From: Corynebacterium aurimucosum
GTDB lineage: Bacteria > Actinomycetota > Actinomycetes > Mycobacteriales > Mycobacteriaceae
Direction: 5' to 3'
Length of the DNA: 64,000 nucleotides
Assembly (NCBI RefSeq): GCF_030408555.1
Contig: NZ_CP047048.1
Location: 1,798,001-1,862,000, forward strand
Part shown: positions 55,571 through 64,000 of the stretch, piece by piece
Layout: each line of letters opens with the position of its first letter
Position numbering within the stretch: position 1 is the first letter of the stretch
Program-made: the position numbers and the translations under genes
The notes under the pieces: generated by a model
What the model saw: the letters and a program-made list of their open reading frames with translations, nothing else
What the model was told of the DNA's origin: nothing
The model's database searches: none

Positions 55571-57120
55571 GCTTGCTCCTTGGATTCTTCGGTACTCAGG
55601 GTAGTCGCAGTAGTCACGGCTTCAAGAGCTCGAGCCATCTCTTCGCGGTCATCGAAGTGATGGACGGTATCGCCAATGAGCTGGCCTACCTCGTGCCCCT
55701 TGCCAACGACGATGACGGCATCACCCGGCTGCGCCCACGCCACGACTTCATCAATGGCCTTGGCGCGTGAGCCTACCTCGCGGATATCAGCCGCTGGGTT
55801 TGCCTCCTGGGCGCCCGCAAGCACGGCTGCACGGATCGATGCTGGGTCTTCGGTGCGGGGGTTGTCATCGGTGACGACGACAAGGTCCGCGCCCTTCGCG
55901 GCGGCCGCTCCCATGAGCGGACGCTTGGAGGAATCGCGGTCACCTCCCGCGCCGACGACGATGCCGATGCGGCCCGTGCTGCCTTCCAACTGCGTGCGCA
56001 GGGTCTCCAGAACGGCCGCGATTGCAGCCGGCTTGTGCGCGTAATCCACCACAGCCACAAAGTCTTGGCCGCGGTCAACACGCTCCATGCGCCCAGGGAC
56101 TGCCACCTTCTCTACACCCTCGAGGAAGACGTGCGGCTCGATTCCAATAGCGGCGGCCATCCCTGTGGCGAGAGCCGCATTGGCGATGTTGAAGGTACCC
56201 GGCATAGGCAGGCGGAATTCAAACGTTCCGGCATGCTCACCGGAGGCAAGCGTTAGTTCCACCTGCTGTGCACCGGTGACCTCAGTGCTGAGCTGACGGC
56301 CAGTGATATCGGCATCGCTTCCTTGCGAGGTCGTTGATACCCGGATCACCGGGCGTGCTGCGGCGCGCTGCGCCATACGCTGTCCCCATTCGTCATCGAC
56401 GCAGATGACGGAGCGGTCGGCGGCGTGGGGGCCGTCGAAAAGCAGGGCCTTGGCCTCAAAGTAGTCTTCCATCGTCGGGTGGAAGTCCAGGTGATCCTGG
56501 CTCAGGTTCGTAAAGCCACCCACGTCGAAGCGCGTTCCCTGGACTCGTCCTAGCGATAGCGCGTGGGAGGAGACCTCCATCACCACGTGCGTAACTCCCT
56601 CAGACACCATGCGCGCAAAAAGCTCCTGCAAGGTCGGCGCCTCCGGAGTGGTCAAGGAAGTCGGGACCGGCTCCCGGTTAATGCGGGTACCCGTCGTACC
56701 AATGAGACCCACTGAATAGCCCGCGTGCAAGAGGCCTGCTTCGAGGAGGTAACTCGTGGTGGTTTTACCCGAGGTGCCCGTCACTCCAAGGATGGTGAGT
56801 TTCTGCGTGGGGTGACCATAAATCTCAGCGGACACGGCTCCGAGGATGGCGCGGATATCCTCCACCACAAGAAGCGGCCGCTTCTCTCCGGCGTCGTCGA
56901 GGATACGCTGGCCTTCGGCGTCAGTGAGAATGGCTGCGGCCTTAGTATCGGCGGCAAAGCGCGCGCCGTGAACCCGTGTGCCCGGAAGCGCCGCGAACAG
57001 GCCACCGGGCGGCAGTGCTGCCGAGTTCAGCCCACAGGACCTAACGGTAGTCGAGGCATCCCCGATCACTGTGCCCCCAGAAATCTCTGCTAGGCGCTTC
57101 AGGGTGGTGCTGCTGGTCAC
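55567..57120 (-). CDS. murE: UDP-MurNAc-tripeptide synthetase MurE, meso-diaminopimelate specific
   Basis: A 517-residue Mur ligase. LGVTGTSGKTTTSYLL is the ATP loop. VVTDDNPRTEDP carries DNPR, the motif that marks meso-diaminopimelate rather than lysine enzymes, as expected for corynebacterial peptidoglycan. GTG start at 57120 with GAGGA just upstream. ATGA overlap with murF. Confidence 0.97.
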   Translation of the reverse strand: MTSSTTLKRLAEISGGTVIGDASTTVRSCGLNSAALPPGGLFAALPGTRVHGARFAADTKAAAILTDAEGQRILDDAGEKRPLLVVEDIRAILGAVSAEIYGHPTQKLTILGVTGTSGKTTTSYLLEAGLLHAGYSVGLIGTTGTRINREPVPTSLTTPEAPTLQELFARMVSEGVTHVVMEVSSHALSLGRVQGTRFDVGGFTNLSQDHLDFHPTMEDYFEAKALLFDGPHAADRSVICVDDEWGQRMAQRAAARPVIRVSTTSQGSDADITGRQLSTEVTGAQQVELTLASGEHAGTFEFRLPMPGTFNIANAALATGMAAAIGIEPHVFLEGVEKVAVPGRMERVDRGQDFVAVVDYAHKPAAIAAVLETLRTQLEGSTGRIGIVVGAGGDRDSSKRPLMGAAAAKGADLVVVTDDNPRTEDPASIRAAVLAGAQEANPAADIREVGSRAKAIDEVVAWAQPGDAVIVVGKGHEVGQLIGDTVHHFDDREEMARALEAVTTATTLSTEESKEQA

Positions 57121-57187
57121 GGTGATTCCTCTTCTCTGTTTCTCTGTCTCTAGGTTTTCGATATGTGCTTTTCGGTGTGAGAGCTGA

Positions 57188-59233
57188 CTACTCGGCGCGC
57201 AAAGTCAGTTGCGGTGCTGGCGGGGAGGGCGGGATATTGTCGCGGTCAAGGAGCCAGGATGCGATATCGCTGAAAACAGGGGCCGCTGATTGGCCGCCGG
57301 ATCCATCGTCGTTGACACCGGATTCCGGCTCATCGAGCATGACGGCGACGACGAAGCGGGGATCATCGGCAGGCGCAATGCCCGCAAACGTGATCCAGTA
57401 TTTGGAATTGGAATAAGCCCCAGTGTCCTCATCGACTTTCTGCGCGGTACCGGTCTTGCCGGAGAGCTGATAGCCCTCGATGTTGGCGTTGCCGGCGGTA
57501 CCGTTGTTCAGGCCCTGCGGATCATCCTGGAAGACCGCTCGGAACATGTCGACGACGGTGCGTGCGGTTTCGGCGCTGACCACGCGGGTGGTCTCGGGCT
57601 CCTCCAGCTCTTCCTTCGTCCCGTCCGGCGCGGTGATCGAATCAATGATGCGCGGCTCGATGCGCTCGCCGTCGTTGGCGAGGGCCTGGTAAACAGACGC
57701 CAGCTGCAGGGCAGTCCATGACTGGCCCTGGCCGATGGGCAGGTTAGCGAAGGTACCGCCGGACCACTGCGAACGATCGGGAACCAGTCCCGGGGACTCG
57801 TTGGGCAGCTCGATTCCGGAGGTCTGCCCGAGTCCGAACTTCTTCAGGTAGTCGGCGTATTTATCTTGGCCAAGTCGATCCGCCAACATCAGCGTTCCGA
57901 CGTTCGAGGACTTACCGAAGACGCCTGTCGTGGTATAAGGCTCAACGCCGTGCGGCCAAGCATCATTAACAGTCACGCCGGCCATGTCGATGGAGCCGGG
58001 CACCTGCAGAACTTCATCCGGGTCAGTCAGACCCTCCTCGATGGTCGCGGCGGCAGTAATAATCTTCGCCACCGAGCCGGGCTCGAAGGGGTGCGAGACC
58101 GCCAGGTTGTCGAAGGTTTTGTCCTTCTGGAGCTGCTTTTCGATGTCCTTGTTCGGATCAACCGTACCAGTATTCGCCATGGCTAAGACCTGTCCGGTAG
58201 CGGCATCCAGCACGACCGCCTCAGCGCTTTTCGCCTTCGAGTTAGCCTTTGCCTTTTCCAGCTTCTGCTGCACGTAGGTCTGCAAATCAAGATCCAGCGT
58301 CAATGTGACATTTTTGCCGTCAGTGGTGGGCACCTGATCACGGAGGCTACCGGGAATCACCTGGCCATTAGCCGAAACGTCTTCGGTGGAGCTGCCATCA
58401 ATACCCGTGAGGGTGGTATCACCGGAGGCTTCGAAACCAAACTGGCCTTGGCCGTCCATGGACACCTTGCCGATAACGTTCTCCGCGATAGCACCGTTGG
58501 GGTACTGGCGGATTTGCTGCTCATCGGCGGCAAGGCCGTGGTATTCCTCGGAAATAGCTACCGCGACATCTGGGTCGACATTGCGCACGAGGACCTCATA
58601 CTGGGTGTCGGCACGGAGCTTGTCCATAATCTGCTCCGGTTCCACGTCGCCGGCATCGATTCCGGCCTCCTTCAGCTTGCTCGGAATCCCCTCCGACATT
58701 TCGGTGAGCCGCTCGGTCACTTTGTTGTCTAGGTAGGAATTCTTCGCGTCGGGAGCCAAGGACTCAAACTCGGCCTCCCCGGTGGCCTTCTGCTCTTCCT
58801 GCTCACGAAGCTCATCGCGCAGGCGAGTCGGTGAGACGGTCAATGACCGAGCACGCATGGTGTAGGCCAAACGTTGGCCATCGCGTGCAAGGATCTCACC
58901 CCGTCCGGCGGTGTCGACGTACACGCGGGTTCGCTGCGCTGCTGCCTTCGCTGCCAGGTCTGGACCCCATACAATCTGCACCCAGGCGAGGCGCCCCATC
59001 CAGGCCAGCATGATGACGAGCATCACCGCCGCAATGACGTGAACGCGCTGGCGCATCGTCTTTTGCTGACTCAGGAAAGGCTTGCCGGTACGTGGATTCC
59101 GGGAGCGGGTCGCGGGAACGACGCGGTCGGCGTCGTAGCGCTGCCGTGGTTGGTGAGAGGCGCCGCGTGGCTGAGCGGCACGGGCGGCGGGAGCCCGCCT
59201 CGGGCGCCGGCCACCGGAGTGTGGTGGGGTCAC
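57188..59233 (-). CDS. ftsI: Septal transpeptidase PbpB (FtsI, PBP3-like)
   Basis: A 681-residue class B penicillin-binding protein. A basic N-terminal 60 residues precede one membrane helix (about 65-88), a dimerisation/pedestal domain (about 90-300), and the transpeptidase: SVAK with nucleophile Ser387, SSN at 442-444 and KTG at 593-595. GTG start at 59233 with AAAGG 6 bases upstream. Corynebacterial FtsI works with FtsW at the septum and is the target of beta-lactams such as aztreonam or cephalexin. A PASTA domain is absent. Confidence 0.96.
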   Translation of the reverse strand: MTPPHSGGRRPRRAPAARAAQPRGASHQPRQRYDADRVVPATRSRNPRTGKPFLSQQKTMRQRVHVIAAVMLVIMLAWMGRLAWVQIVWGPDLAAKAAAQRTRVYVDTAGRGEILARDGQRLAYTMRARSLTVSPTRLRDELREQEEQKATGEAEFESLAPDAKNSYLDNKVTERLTEMSEGIPSKLKEAGIDAGDVEPEQIMDKLRADTQYEVLVRNVDPDVAVAISEEYHGLAADEQQIRQYPNGAIAENVIGKVSMDGQGQFGFEASGDTTLTGIDGSSTEDVSANGQVIPGSLRDQVPTTDGKNVTLTLDLDLQTYVQQKLEKAKANSKAKSAEAVVLDAATGQVLAMANTGTVDPNKDIEKQLQKDKTFDNLAVSHPFEPGSVAKIITAAATIEEGLTDPDEVLQVPGSIDMAGVTVNDAWPHGVEPYTTTGVFGKSSNVGTLMLADRLGQDKYADYLKKFGLGQTSGIELPNESPGLVPDRSQWSGGTFANLPIGQGQSWTALQLASVYQALANDGERIEPRIIDSITAPDGTKEELEEPETTRVVSAETARTVVDMFRAVFQDDPQGLNNGTAGNANIEGYQLSGKTGTAQKVDEDTGAYSNSKYWITFAGIAPADDPRFVVAVMLDEPESGVNDDGSGGQSAAPVFSDIASWLLDRDNIPPSPPAPQLTLRAE

Positions 59234-59287
59234 ACGTCACCTTTCTGTCTGCAGCGAGGGTAGGTAAGTAAACAGCTGAATGTCTTG

Positions 59288-59306
59288 CCCCACGCTTGGC
59301 GCGGGG
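59288..59306 (-). repeat. Hairpin in the ftsL-pbpB gap
   Basis: CCCC-A-CGC (59288-59295) pairs with GCG-C-GGGG (59299-59306) around TTG, with one mismatch. It lies about 80 bp after the ftsL-like stop and 55 bp before the pbpB start, in a 151-bp gap holding no other clear element. A structured leader or processing site is possible. Confidence 0.45.
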
Positions 59307-59384
59307 TAGAGACAGTCTCATCCCGAATTGTGCCCTATTATCGCCGCCTGCCCACGCAGGCACGCGCGAAGCGGGAGGGGGATT

Positions 59385-60221
59385 CTATCCCCGCGCCGCA
59401 TAGGGAGCCTGGGCCGGAATATCCGGCAGCTCAACGCTCGCCTCCCCTGGCTGGCCGCCTTCGGGGCTATCCTCCGAATGCGCGTCCGTGGTAGCGGCAC
59501 CTCCGCCTTCGCGGTTGCGCTCGCTGAGCGTCGGGCGGGCGTTGAGGTTGTCGGACATGTTGGCCGTCGCATTCGGGTCACTGGAAGCCTGCCCCGGGCG
59601 GACCGGCTCACCGTTGACATCGATGACTGATTCCATATCCGGGGTTGCCTCGCGCTTGTGCTCGATGTTGCCGTCTGCGCCAACCTCCACAACGCCCGGC
59701 TGGACCGGAATGCCCATCTTGGCTTCGTGGGCGCGGCGAGCGACATCCGAGGCCGAACGAACGTTTTCCAAGTCTCGGTTCAGGGTTTCCAGCTGGTTAT
59801 CCAGCGTGGATTCTTGGGCGGTGAGCTCCTGAATCTTGAAGGTCTGGGACGTAGACAAGCCCGACAGCCACATGGCTGCGGCCACACCCGTAATCAGCAG
59901 AGCAATGGCGGTGAAGGACAGGCGCGCGAAGAGGCCGTTAACCCGCGTGGGCTGTGCGACACGACGCCCACGATTGCTTACGACCTGCTTCGAGCCAAGG
60001 CGGCTTCCCCGCAGGCCGGAGCCAACGCGGCGAGTAGGAACGGTGCCGCGGTGCGGGGTGCGGCTCGGCAGCGGGGTGGTACGACGCCCCCGTTCAAGCA
60101 GCGCGGTTCCCTGGCCCGTGGCATCGGCTCCAGTGGTGAAATCGCGGCTTGCGCCCATGGTGTGGGTCCTCTCGTGGTCGCGGCGGTGCGTTGCCTGTGC
60201 GGTACGGTCTCTCAGCGTCAT
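59385..60221 (-). CDS. FtsL-like division protein with long flanking regions
   Basis: A 278-residue bitopic membrane protein in the ftsL position between rsmH and pbpB. Residues 1-98 are a basic, Arg/Thr/Gly-rich cytoplasmic region; the membrane helix is at about 100-119; a coiled coil ([20 protein letters not shown], about 130-157) matches the FtsL leucine-zipper part. The last 100 residues are acidic, Pro/Ala/Glu-rich and probably disordered. Usual FtsL is about 100-130 residues. ATG at 60221 overlaps the rsmH stop (ATGA), with GGGAGG 6 bases upstream. Confidence 0.85.
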   Translation of the reverse strand: MTLRDRTAQATHRRDHERTHTMGASRDFTTGADATGQGTALLERGRRTTPLPSRTPHRGTVPTRRVGSGLRGSRLGSKQVVSNRGRRVAQPTRVNGLFARLSFTAIALLITGVAAAMWLSGLSTSQTFKIQELTAQESTLDNQLETLNRDLENVRSASDVARRAHEAKMGIPVQPGVVEVGADGNIEHKREATPDMESVIDVNGEPVRPGQASSDPNATANMSDNLNARPTLSERNREGGGAATTDAHSEDSPEGGQPGEASVELPDIPAQAPYAARG

Positions 60222-61261
60222 GGCCTACCTCCCGGTTCATGAAAAGACGGTGTCCCCTCAAGGCGTTCGAGCGCGCGTACACGGACGGATGCCGCACGCG
60301 GGTTCTCCGCAATCTCTTCCTGGCTCGCCTTCTCCGCACCACGCGTCACCACGGAATAATGCGCCGCGGTTCCGGGCAAATCCATGGGCAGGCCCGCTGG
60401 AGTGGTCGAGGTGCTGAGCTTGGTGAAAGCATGCTTGACAATGCGATCTTCGAGCGACTGGTAGCTCATAAACACCGCACGTCCGCCAATGGACAAGGCA
60501 TCCGTAATCACAGGGATAACCTGCTCAATAGCCTCAAGCTCACGGTTGACCTCAACGCGCAGCGCCTGAAAGGTTCGCTTCGCCGGGTGGCCACCAGTGC
60601 GGCGCGTTGCTGCGGGGATGGTGGCGTACAACAAGTCGACTAAGCGCGCGGAGTTGCTAAAAGGCTCCTTTTCCCTTTCCCGCAGAACCGCGGATGCGAT
60701 TTTGCCGGCGAAACGCTCATCGCCATAGGTCTTTAAGATGCGAGCCAAGTCGCCGTGACTATAAGTATTGAGAATGTCGGCGGCGGTCGTTCCCTGGCGA
60801 GGGTCCATGCGCATATCCAGCGGGGCGTCAGTCTTGTACGCAAAACCGCGATCGACCTGATCCAGCTGCATGGAGGACACACCCAGATCAAATAGCGCCC
60901 CGGCTATGCCATGCTCCCGCGCGATGGAAAAGATCTCGTCTTCCCCATCCGCGATAGCACTGCCCACCTCATCGAAACGCGCGTTGACACCCACGAAACG
61001 GTCGGCGAAGGGGCGGAGACGTCGAGAAGCACTGCTCAACGAAGCAGAGTCACGGTCCACGCCAATGATGCGCACGGAGGGAAAGGCGGTGAGAAAATAT
61101 TCGCTGTGACCACCCGCGCCCAAGGTACCGTCAACGATGACGGCATTCTCCCCTGCCGCCTCGACAGCTGGGGCAAGCAACTGGGCCATGCGAGCACGCA
61201 TGACGGGGACATGGCCGTGGTTCTCGCTCACGTCGTAGTTTATGGTGCCGTCGTGCTCCAC
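60218..61261 (-). CDS. rsmH: 16S rRNA (cytosine-1402-N4)-methyltransferase RsmH (MraW)
   Basis: A 347-residue SAM-dependent methyltransferase modifying C1402 of 16S r[15 protein letters not shown] and [15 protein letters not shown] form the SAM pocket; [20 protein letters not shown] and [19 protein letters not shown] are family blocks. GTG start at 61261 with GGGGGA 8 bases upstream. A 173-bp gap to mraZ holds a possible small ORF. Confidence 0.96.
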   Translation of the reverse strand: MEHDGTINYDVSENHGHVPVMRARMAQLLAPAVEAAGENAVIVDGTLGAGGHSEYFLTAFPSVRIIGVDRDSASLSSASRRLRPFADRFVGVNARFDEVGSAIADGEDEIFSIAREHGIAGALFDLGVSSMQLDQVDRGFAYKTDAPLDMRMDPRQGTTAADILNTYSHGDLARILKTYGDERFAGKIASAVLREREKEPFSNSARLVDLLYATIPAATRRTGGHPAKRTFQALRVEVNRELEAIEQVIPVITDALSIGGRAVFMSYQSLEDRIVKHAFTKLSTSTTPAGLPMDLPGTAAHYSVVTRGAEKASQEEIAENPRAASVRVRALERLEGTPSFHEPGGRP

Positions 61262-61290
61262 AGTTGCTGTCCCCCTTTCCGTTCAGGCGC

Positions 61291-61377
61291 TTAATGCTGC
61301 GGTCTGATGTTCTCGATAAAAAGCGAGTGCGTATAGGGCCCTGTCCGAGGAAGGGTTCTGATGTCGGGGAAGTACAC
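61291..61377 (-). CDS. Possible small ORF between mraZ and rsmH
   Basis: A 28-codon frame starts GTG at 61377, with a perfect AGGAGG (61391-61386) 8 bases upstream, and ends TAA at 61291, 29 bp before rsmH. It encodes a short soluble peptide beginning VYFPDIRTLPRTGPY and ending ENIRPQH. A weaker in-frame GTG at 61413 would give 40 residues. The Shine-Dalgarno and spacing are good, but this is short and unsupported by homology; it may be a leader peptide controlling rsmH. Confidence 0.4.
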   Translation of the reverse strand: MYFPDIRTLPRTGPYTHSLFIENIRPQH

Positions 61378-61434
61378 CAGCTCATCCTCCTCGGGCAGAG
61401 TCCGTACACGCACTCTTGGTGTGCCGGGGAAGCT

Positions 61435-61869
61435 TTAGAGCAGCCCAGCAAGTACGTCATCGGCGTCTGCCGCCGAGTAAGCGTCTTCAGTTTGCGCCTG
61501 GTATTCAGCCCACGCGGCTGCATCCCAGATTTCAAGGAAGTCGACCGACCCCACGACCACGCATTCCTTTGTCAGGTTTGCGTACTCACGGTGGCCTGCT
61601 GACAGCGTGATACGCCCGTGCCCATCGGGGCGCTGCTCGTCCGCACTCGCTGCCAAGTTACGGATGAACGCACGCGCGTCCGGGTTGGTGCGTGACACAG
61701 CCGCCGCCTTCCTAGCTCGTGCCGCGAATTCCTCCCGCGGGTATACCGCAAGCGAATGGTCCTGACCCTTGGTGACCATGAGGCCACCGGCCAGTTCTTC
61801 ACGAAACTTCGCTGGAAGCGTGAGCCGACCTTTGTCATCGAGCTTGGGAGTGTAGGTACCGAGAAACAT
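61435..61869 (-). CDS. mraZ: Transcriptional regulator MraZ
   Basis: A 144-residue protein with two SpoVT/AbrB-like MraZ repeats: [23 protein letters not shown] and [15 protein letters not shown]. MraZ forms a ring-shaped oligomer and binds GTGGG-type direct repeats to repress its own operon. GGAAGG lies 11 bases upstream of the ATG at 61869. In C. glutamicum MraZ levels affect cell length, and RNase III cleaves its mRNA. Confidence 0.96.
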   Translation of the reverse strand: MFLGTYTPKLDDKGRLTLPAKFREELAGGLMVTKGQDHSLAVYPREEFAARARKAAAVSRTNPDARAFIRNLAASADEQRPDGHGRITLSAGHREYANLTKECVVVGSVDFLEIWDAAAWAEYQAQTEDAYSAADADDVLAGLL

Positions 61870-61944
61870 CCCCGGGTCCACCTTCCTGCCACTCGAAAAC
61901 TCCGGATTCCTCTCGCGACAAGAGAACAACTCTCCTCCGCTGCG

Positions 61945-61970
61945 CCCCACTCTACCCCACTTTCCCCCAC
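61945..61970 (-). promoter_or_regulatory. MraZ-box array, three GTGGGG repeats at 10-bp spacing
   Basis: On the minus strand GTGGGG begins at 61970, 61960 and 61950, exactly 10 bp apart, about 75 bp upstream of mraZ. This is the pattern of the MraZ operator in other bacteria. A further CCCAC unit (61973-61977) lies close but out of phase. It implies autoregulation of the dcw operon. Confidence 0.85.
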
Positions 61971-62232
61971 CGCCCACACCTTTAACTCCCCTCTTCCCCG
62001 CGTGTCACGGAAAACATGCAGCTAGACGGGAGTTTTTTCGGTGGGAAGTTTTCCCAGCACACTCTTGACACACCCCCTAAGTGCGCACTTCACACGCTTA
62101 TTCACACCTGCATCTTTCACCCCTTTAGGGAGATTTCTCCCCCACATTCACACGATCCTGCGGTTTATACGCGCATTACCCCGCAGCCAAGCACCTCACA
62201 CTCCACCGCCTCACCGGCCTACACGGGGCCAG

Positions 62233-62258
62233 TGGGGGAAAGTGGGGAATTTAGGGAA
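62233..62258 (+). promoter_or_regulatory. Second MraZ-box-like array upstream of the ABC transporter
   Basis: GTGGGGGAAAGTGGGG at 62233-62248 is identical to 16 bases of the mraZ array but on the opposite strand. A degenerate TAGGG at 62253 continues the 10-bp period. It lies 135 bp upstream of the permease start and faces the same way as the transporter genes. Confidence 0.6.
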
Positions 62259-62392
62259 ACTGCCCAGGAAGCCGTTTCTCGCGACAGCATTTTTAGAAAC
62301 GCCACGTTCCTATGTTAGAAACACATTGTTGCTATCTCACATTTGACGGGGATGGCATTCCAACAGATTCCCACCCACTAGGAAGATCCACC

Positions 62393-63541
62393 ATGTATCT
62401 AGCTTGGCGCGAGATGCTCTTCGCGCGTACCCGCTTCCTCCTCATGGGCGTTGTCCTCGCCCTGATGTCCATGCTCGTCGTCATCATCTCCGGCCTCACC
62501 GCAGGTTTGGTCAACGACGGAGTCTCCGGACTGAAGGCCATGGACAGCGACGTCGTCGCCTTCGCCGACGGCACCCAAAAGGACTCCGCCTTCACCCGCT
62601 CCGTAATTGATGCCTCCGCAGCCGAATCCTTCGCCCACCTCGATGGCGTAGACCAGGCCGCCCCTTTGGGCCTGACCATTGCCAATGCCCATAACCACGA
62701 GGGCACGGCAGTGGATTTGACCCTCTTGGGAGTAAAACCCGATTCCTTCCTCGCTCCAGCTGGGCTCCCCGCCATCGACACCATGCGGGTCGACGGCCAA
62801 CCCAGCAATACCAAGCACGACATCATCGTCTCCTCCACCCTGCAGGATGAGGGCATCGAAGTCGGTGACACGATCACCCTTGACCGCCTGGATATCCCTC
62901 TCAATGTCATCGGCTTTAGCGATAACCAGCGCACCTTCGGTCACGTGGACGTGGCCTACCTGCCTTTGGATATCTGGCAGGAGATCCATGCCGGCGGGCG
63001 CCACGGTGAAGCCGTCAACCCGGACGCCTATGAAGAGGCTTCCGTTATCGTCGCCCGCACTACAGACAAACCCGACACCGAAGCCCTCACAGAGCAGTCC
63101 GGACTCGATGTGCGCACCCTCAAGGAAAGCTTCGACTCCTCCCCCGGCTACACCGCTGAGATGATGACCCTGTCCATGATTACGTGGTTCCTCTACGTCA
63201 TCGCCGCGCTCGTCACTGGTGCTTTCTTCCTCGTCTGGACCATCCAGCGGGCAGGCAATATCGCCACTCTTCGCGCGATGGGCGCCACCAAGGGCTTCCT
63301 GTTGCGCGATAGCCTCGGCCAAGCTGTAGTCATCCTTGTCTTGTCCATCCTGGCGGGCGCGCTGGTGGCCGTCGGCTTAGGCAGCCTCTTGGAGCAGACC
63401 GCGATGCCTTATGCCACCGAATTCAGCTCTGTCATCAGTGGCGGCCTCATCCTCTTCGTCGCTGGATTGCTCGGTGCCTTCATCGCCGTCGTCCGCGTTA
63501 CCCGAACCAACCCCCTCGCTGCCCTAGGAGAAAACCGATGA
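62393..63541 (+). CDS. FtsX/MacB-type ABC transporter permease
   Basis: A 382-residue permease with the MacB topology: one membrane helix at about residues 10-35, a large extracytoplasmic domain (about 40-260) and three C-terminal helices (about 262-372). The start at 62393 has TAGGAAG 7 bases upstream. Its stop overlaps the ATPase start as ATGA. The shape and the permease-then-ATPase order resemble HrtBA haem exporters and DevC-type exporters; the substrate is not decided. It is not FtsX of the FtsEX pair by size and topology, though related. Confidence 0.87.
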   Translation: MYLAWREMLFARTRFLLMGVVLALMSMLVVIISGLTAGLVNDGVSGLKAMDSDVVAFADGTQKDSAFTRSVIDASAAESFAHLDGVDQAAPLGLTIANAHNHEGTAVDLTLLGVKPDSFLAPAGLPAIDTMRVDGQPSNTKHDIIVSSTLQDEGIEVGDTITLDRLDIPLNVIGFSDNQRTFGHVDVAYLPLDIWQEIHAGGRHGEAVNPDAYEEASVIVARTTDKPDTEALTEQSGLDVRTLKESFDSSPGYTAEMMTLSMITWFLYVIAALVTGAFFLVWTIQRAGNIATLRAMGATKGFLLRDSLGQAVVILVLSILAGALVAVGLGSLLEQTAMPYATEFSSVISGGLILFVAGLLGAFIAVVRVTRTNPLAALGENR

Positions 63542-64000
63542 GCCCAGCTTTAGAACTACACGACGTCACCATCAGCTACACCGATGGCGACTCGCAAGTT
63601 AAGGCACTCGATTCCGTCAATCTCAGCATCGATCCCGGTGAATTCGTAGCCGTGGTTGGCCCATCCGGCTCTGGAAAGTCCACACTGCTCGCCGTTGCGG
63701 GCGCGCTGACAACACCCGATTCCGGCAAGGTCCTAGTCGCAGGTGAAGATATCGTGCCGCTGAGCGGCACCCAACTGGCCGAGATTCGTCGCAACCACAT
63801 CGGCTTCGTCTTCCAGTCCACAGGTAACCTTCCCTCCGCGCTGACCGCGGAGGAACAAATCGAGCTGGCCACCAAGGTCATCGGCAAGACTGGGCGCTAC
63901 TCCAGCGCTGAGCTGCTCGACAAGGTCGGTATGAAGCATCGGGCGAAGCACCGTCCAGGAAGCTTGTCCGGCGGTGAGCGCCAGCGTGTCGGCATCGCCC
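63538..64000 (+). CDS. ABC transporter ATPase (C-terminal part beyond the window)
   Basis: About 154 N-terminal residues are visible before the right edge. Walker A is VGPSGSGKSTLL near residue 40, the Q-loop is GFVFQSTGN and the signature LSGGERQRVGIA closes the visible part; Walker B lies just beyond the edge. It matches the MacB/LolD-like ATPase class that pairs with FtsX-type permeases. The ATG overlaps the permease stop by 4 bp. Confidence 0.93.
   Translation, partial: MSPALELHDVTISYTDGDSQVKALDSVNLSIDPGEFVAVVGPSGSGKSTLLAVAGALTTPDSGKVLVAGEDIVPLSGTQLAEIRRNHIGFVFQSTGNLPSALTAEEQIELATKVIGKTGRYSSAELLDKVGMKHRAKHRPGSLSGGERQRVGIA

Larger units (their letters stand above)
61870..62392. other. Intergenic region between mraZ and the ABC transporter
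   Basis: 523 bp between divergent genes. It holds the mraZ operator array (61945-61970), a hairpin TGGGAA-GTT-TTCCCA (62042-62056), a TTGACA (62065-62070), a perfect 12-bp palindrome AAGTGCGCACTT (62079-62090), a hairpin GGGAGA-TT-TCTCCC (62128-62141) and a second GTGGGG array (62233-62258). Short open frames exist on both strands but none has a good ribosome-binding site. No tRNA or other RNA gene is seen. Confidence 0.7.

Noticed and set aside
62041..62346. Short open frames between mraZ and the ABC transporter
   Set aside because: His/Pro/Thr-rich, without ribosome-binding site, overlapping one another in different frames.

Overview
The window is a 64-kb stretch of a Corynebacterium chromosome. 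Three things point to the genus: (i) the order hisD-hisC-hisB-small membrane gene-MFS gene-hisH-hisA-impA-hisF; (ii) a division and cell-wall (dcw) cluster with mraZ, ftsZ, sepF and a long coiled-coil DivIVA/Wag31 but no ftsA or ddl; (iii) genus-typical regulation, namely an exact McbR-type operator, leaderless-looking starts and many GTG/TTG starts. MurE carries the DNPR motif of meso-diaminopimelate-adding enzymes, as expected for this cell wall. The species cannot be fixed by eye. I see no rRNA, tRNA, CRISPR array, prophage or IS element; it is mainly core chromosome with a few accessory genes.

Layout. 1-7331 (minus): tightly overlapping histidine operon, cut at the left edge inside hisF. 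7483-10468: a tandem-domain YbjN-like gene whose 3' end overlaps a convergent membrane gene, a lipoprotein and a TetR regulator. 10483-18560: glgX, a DnaQ-type exonuclease with a BRCT domain, an orphan gene, a small alarmone synthetase-like gene, an S4 protein, a small membrane protein, a YigZ/IMPACT protein and ilvA. 18739-21401: two secreted proteins that both end in a hydrophobic segment and an amphipathic tail, each followed by a strong terminator. 21509-26393 (minus): a MetE-like gene under a McbR-type box, and dnaE1. 26459-33951: rarD, small membrane genes, an RluD-type pseudouridine synthase, lspA, two lipoproteins, ansA and a long dinB. 34102-36110: a FadR-type GntR regulator translationally coupled to an MFS exporter. 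36301-39712: ileS with its T-box leader and promoter. 39862-40935: an HNH endonuclease gene.

41052-61869 (all minus) is the dcw cluster. Read in the direction of transcription it is mraZ, rsmH, ftsL-like, pbpB/ftsI, murE, murF, mraY, murD, ftsW, murG, murC, ftsQ, ftsZ, pgeF, yggS, sepF, yggT, divIVA and a 56-residue membrane gene. These genes make lipid II (MurC-F, MraY, MurG), polymerise and cross-link septal peptidoglycan (FtsW, PbpB), build the divisome (FtsZ, SepF, FtsQ, FtsL) and mark growing poles (DivIVA). At the right edge an FtsX/MacB-type permease and an ATPase (cut by the edge) form an ABC transporter.

Most informative signals: a T-box upstream of ileS; a TAGAC-N6-GTCTA box upstream of the MetE-like gene; three GTGGGG repeats at exact 10-bp spacing upstream of mraZ, with a second array sharing a 16-bp block upstream of the ABC transporter; a possible 28-codon ORF with a perfect Shine-Dalgarno between mraZ and rsmH; a nested hairpin in the ftsZ leader; and complementary Arg-rich FtsW and Asp-rich FtsZ tails. 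I did not find an unmistakably new multi-gene system. The second MraZ-type array and the small ORF are the best candidates for undescribed biology.
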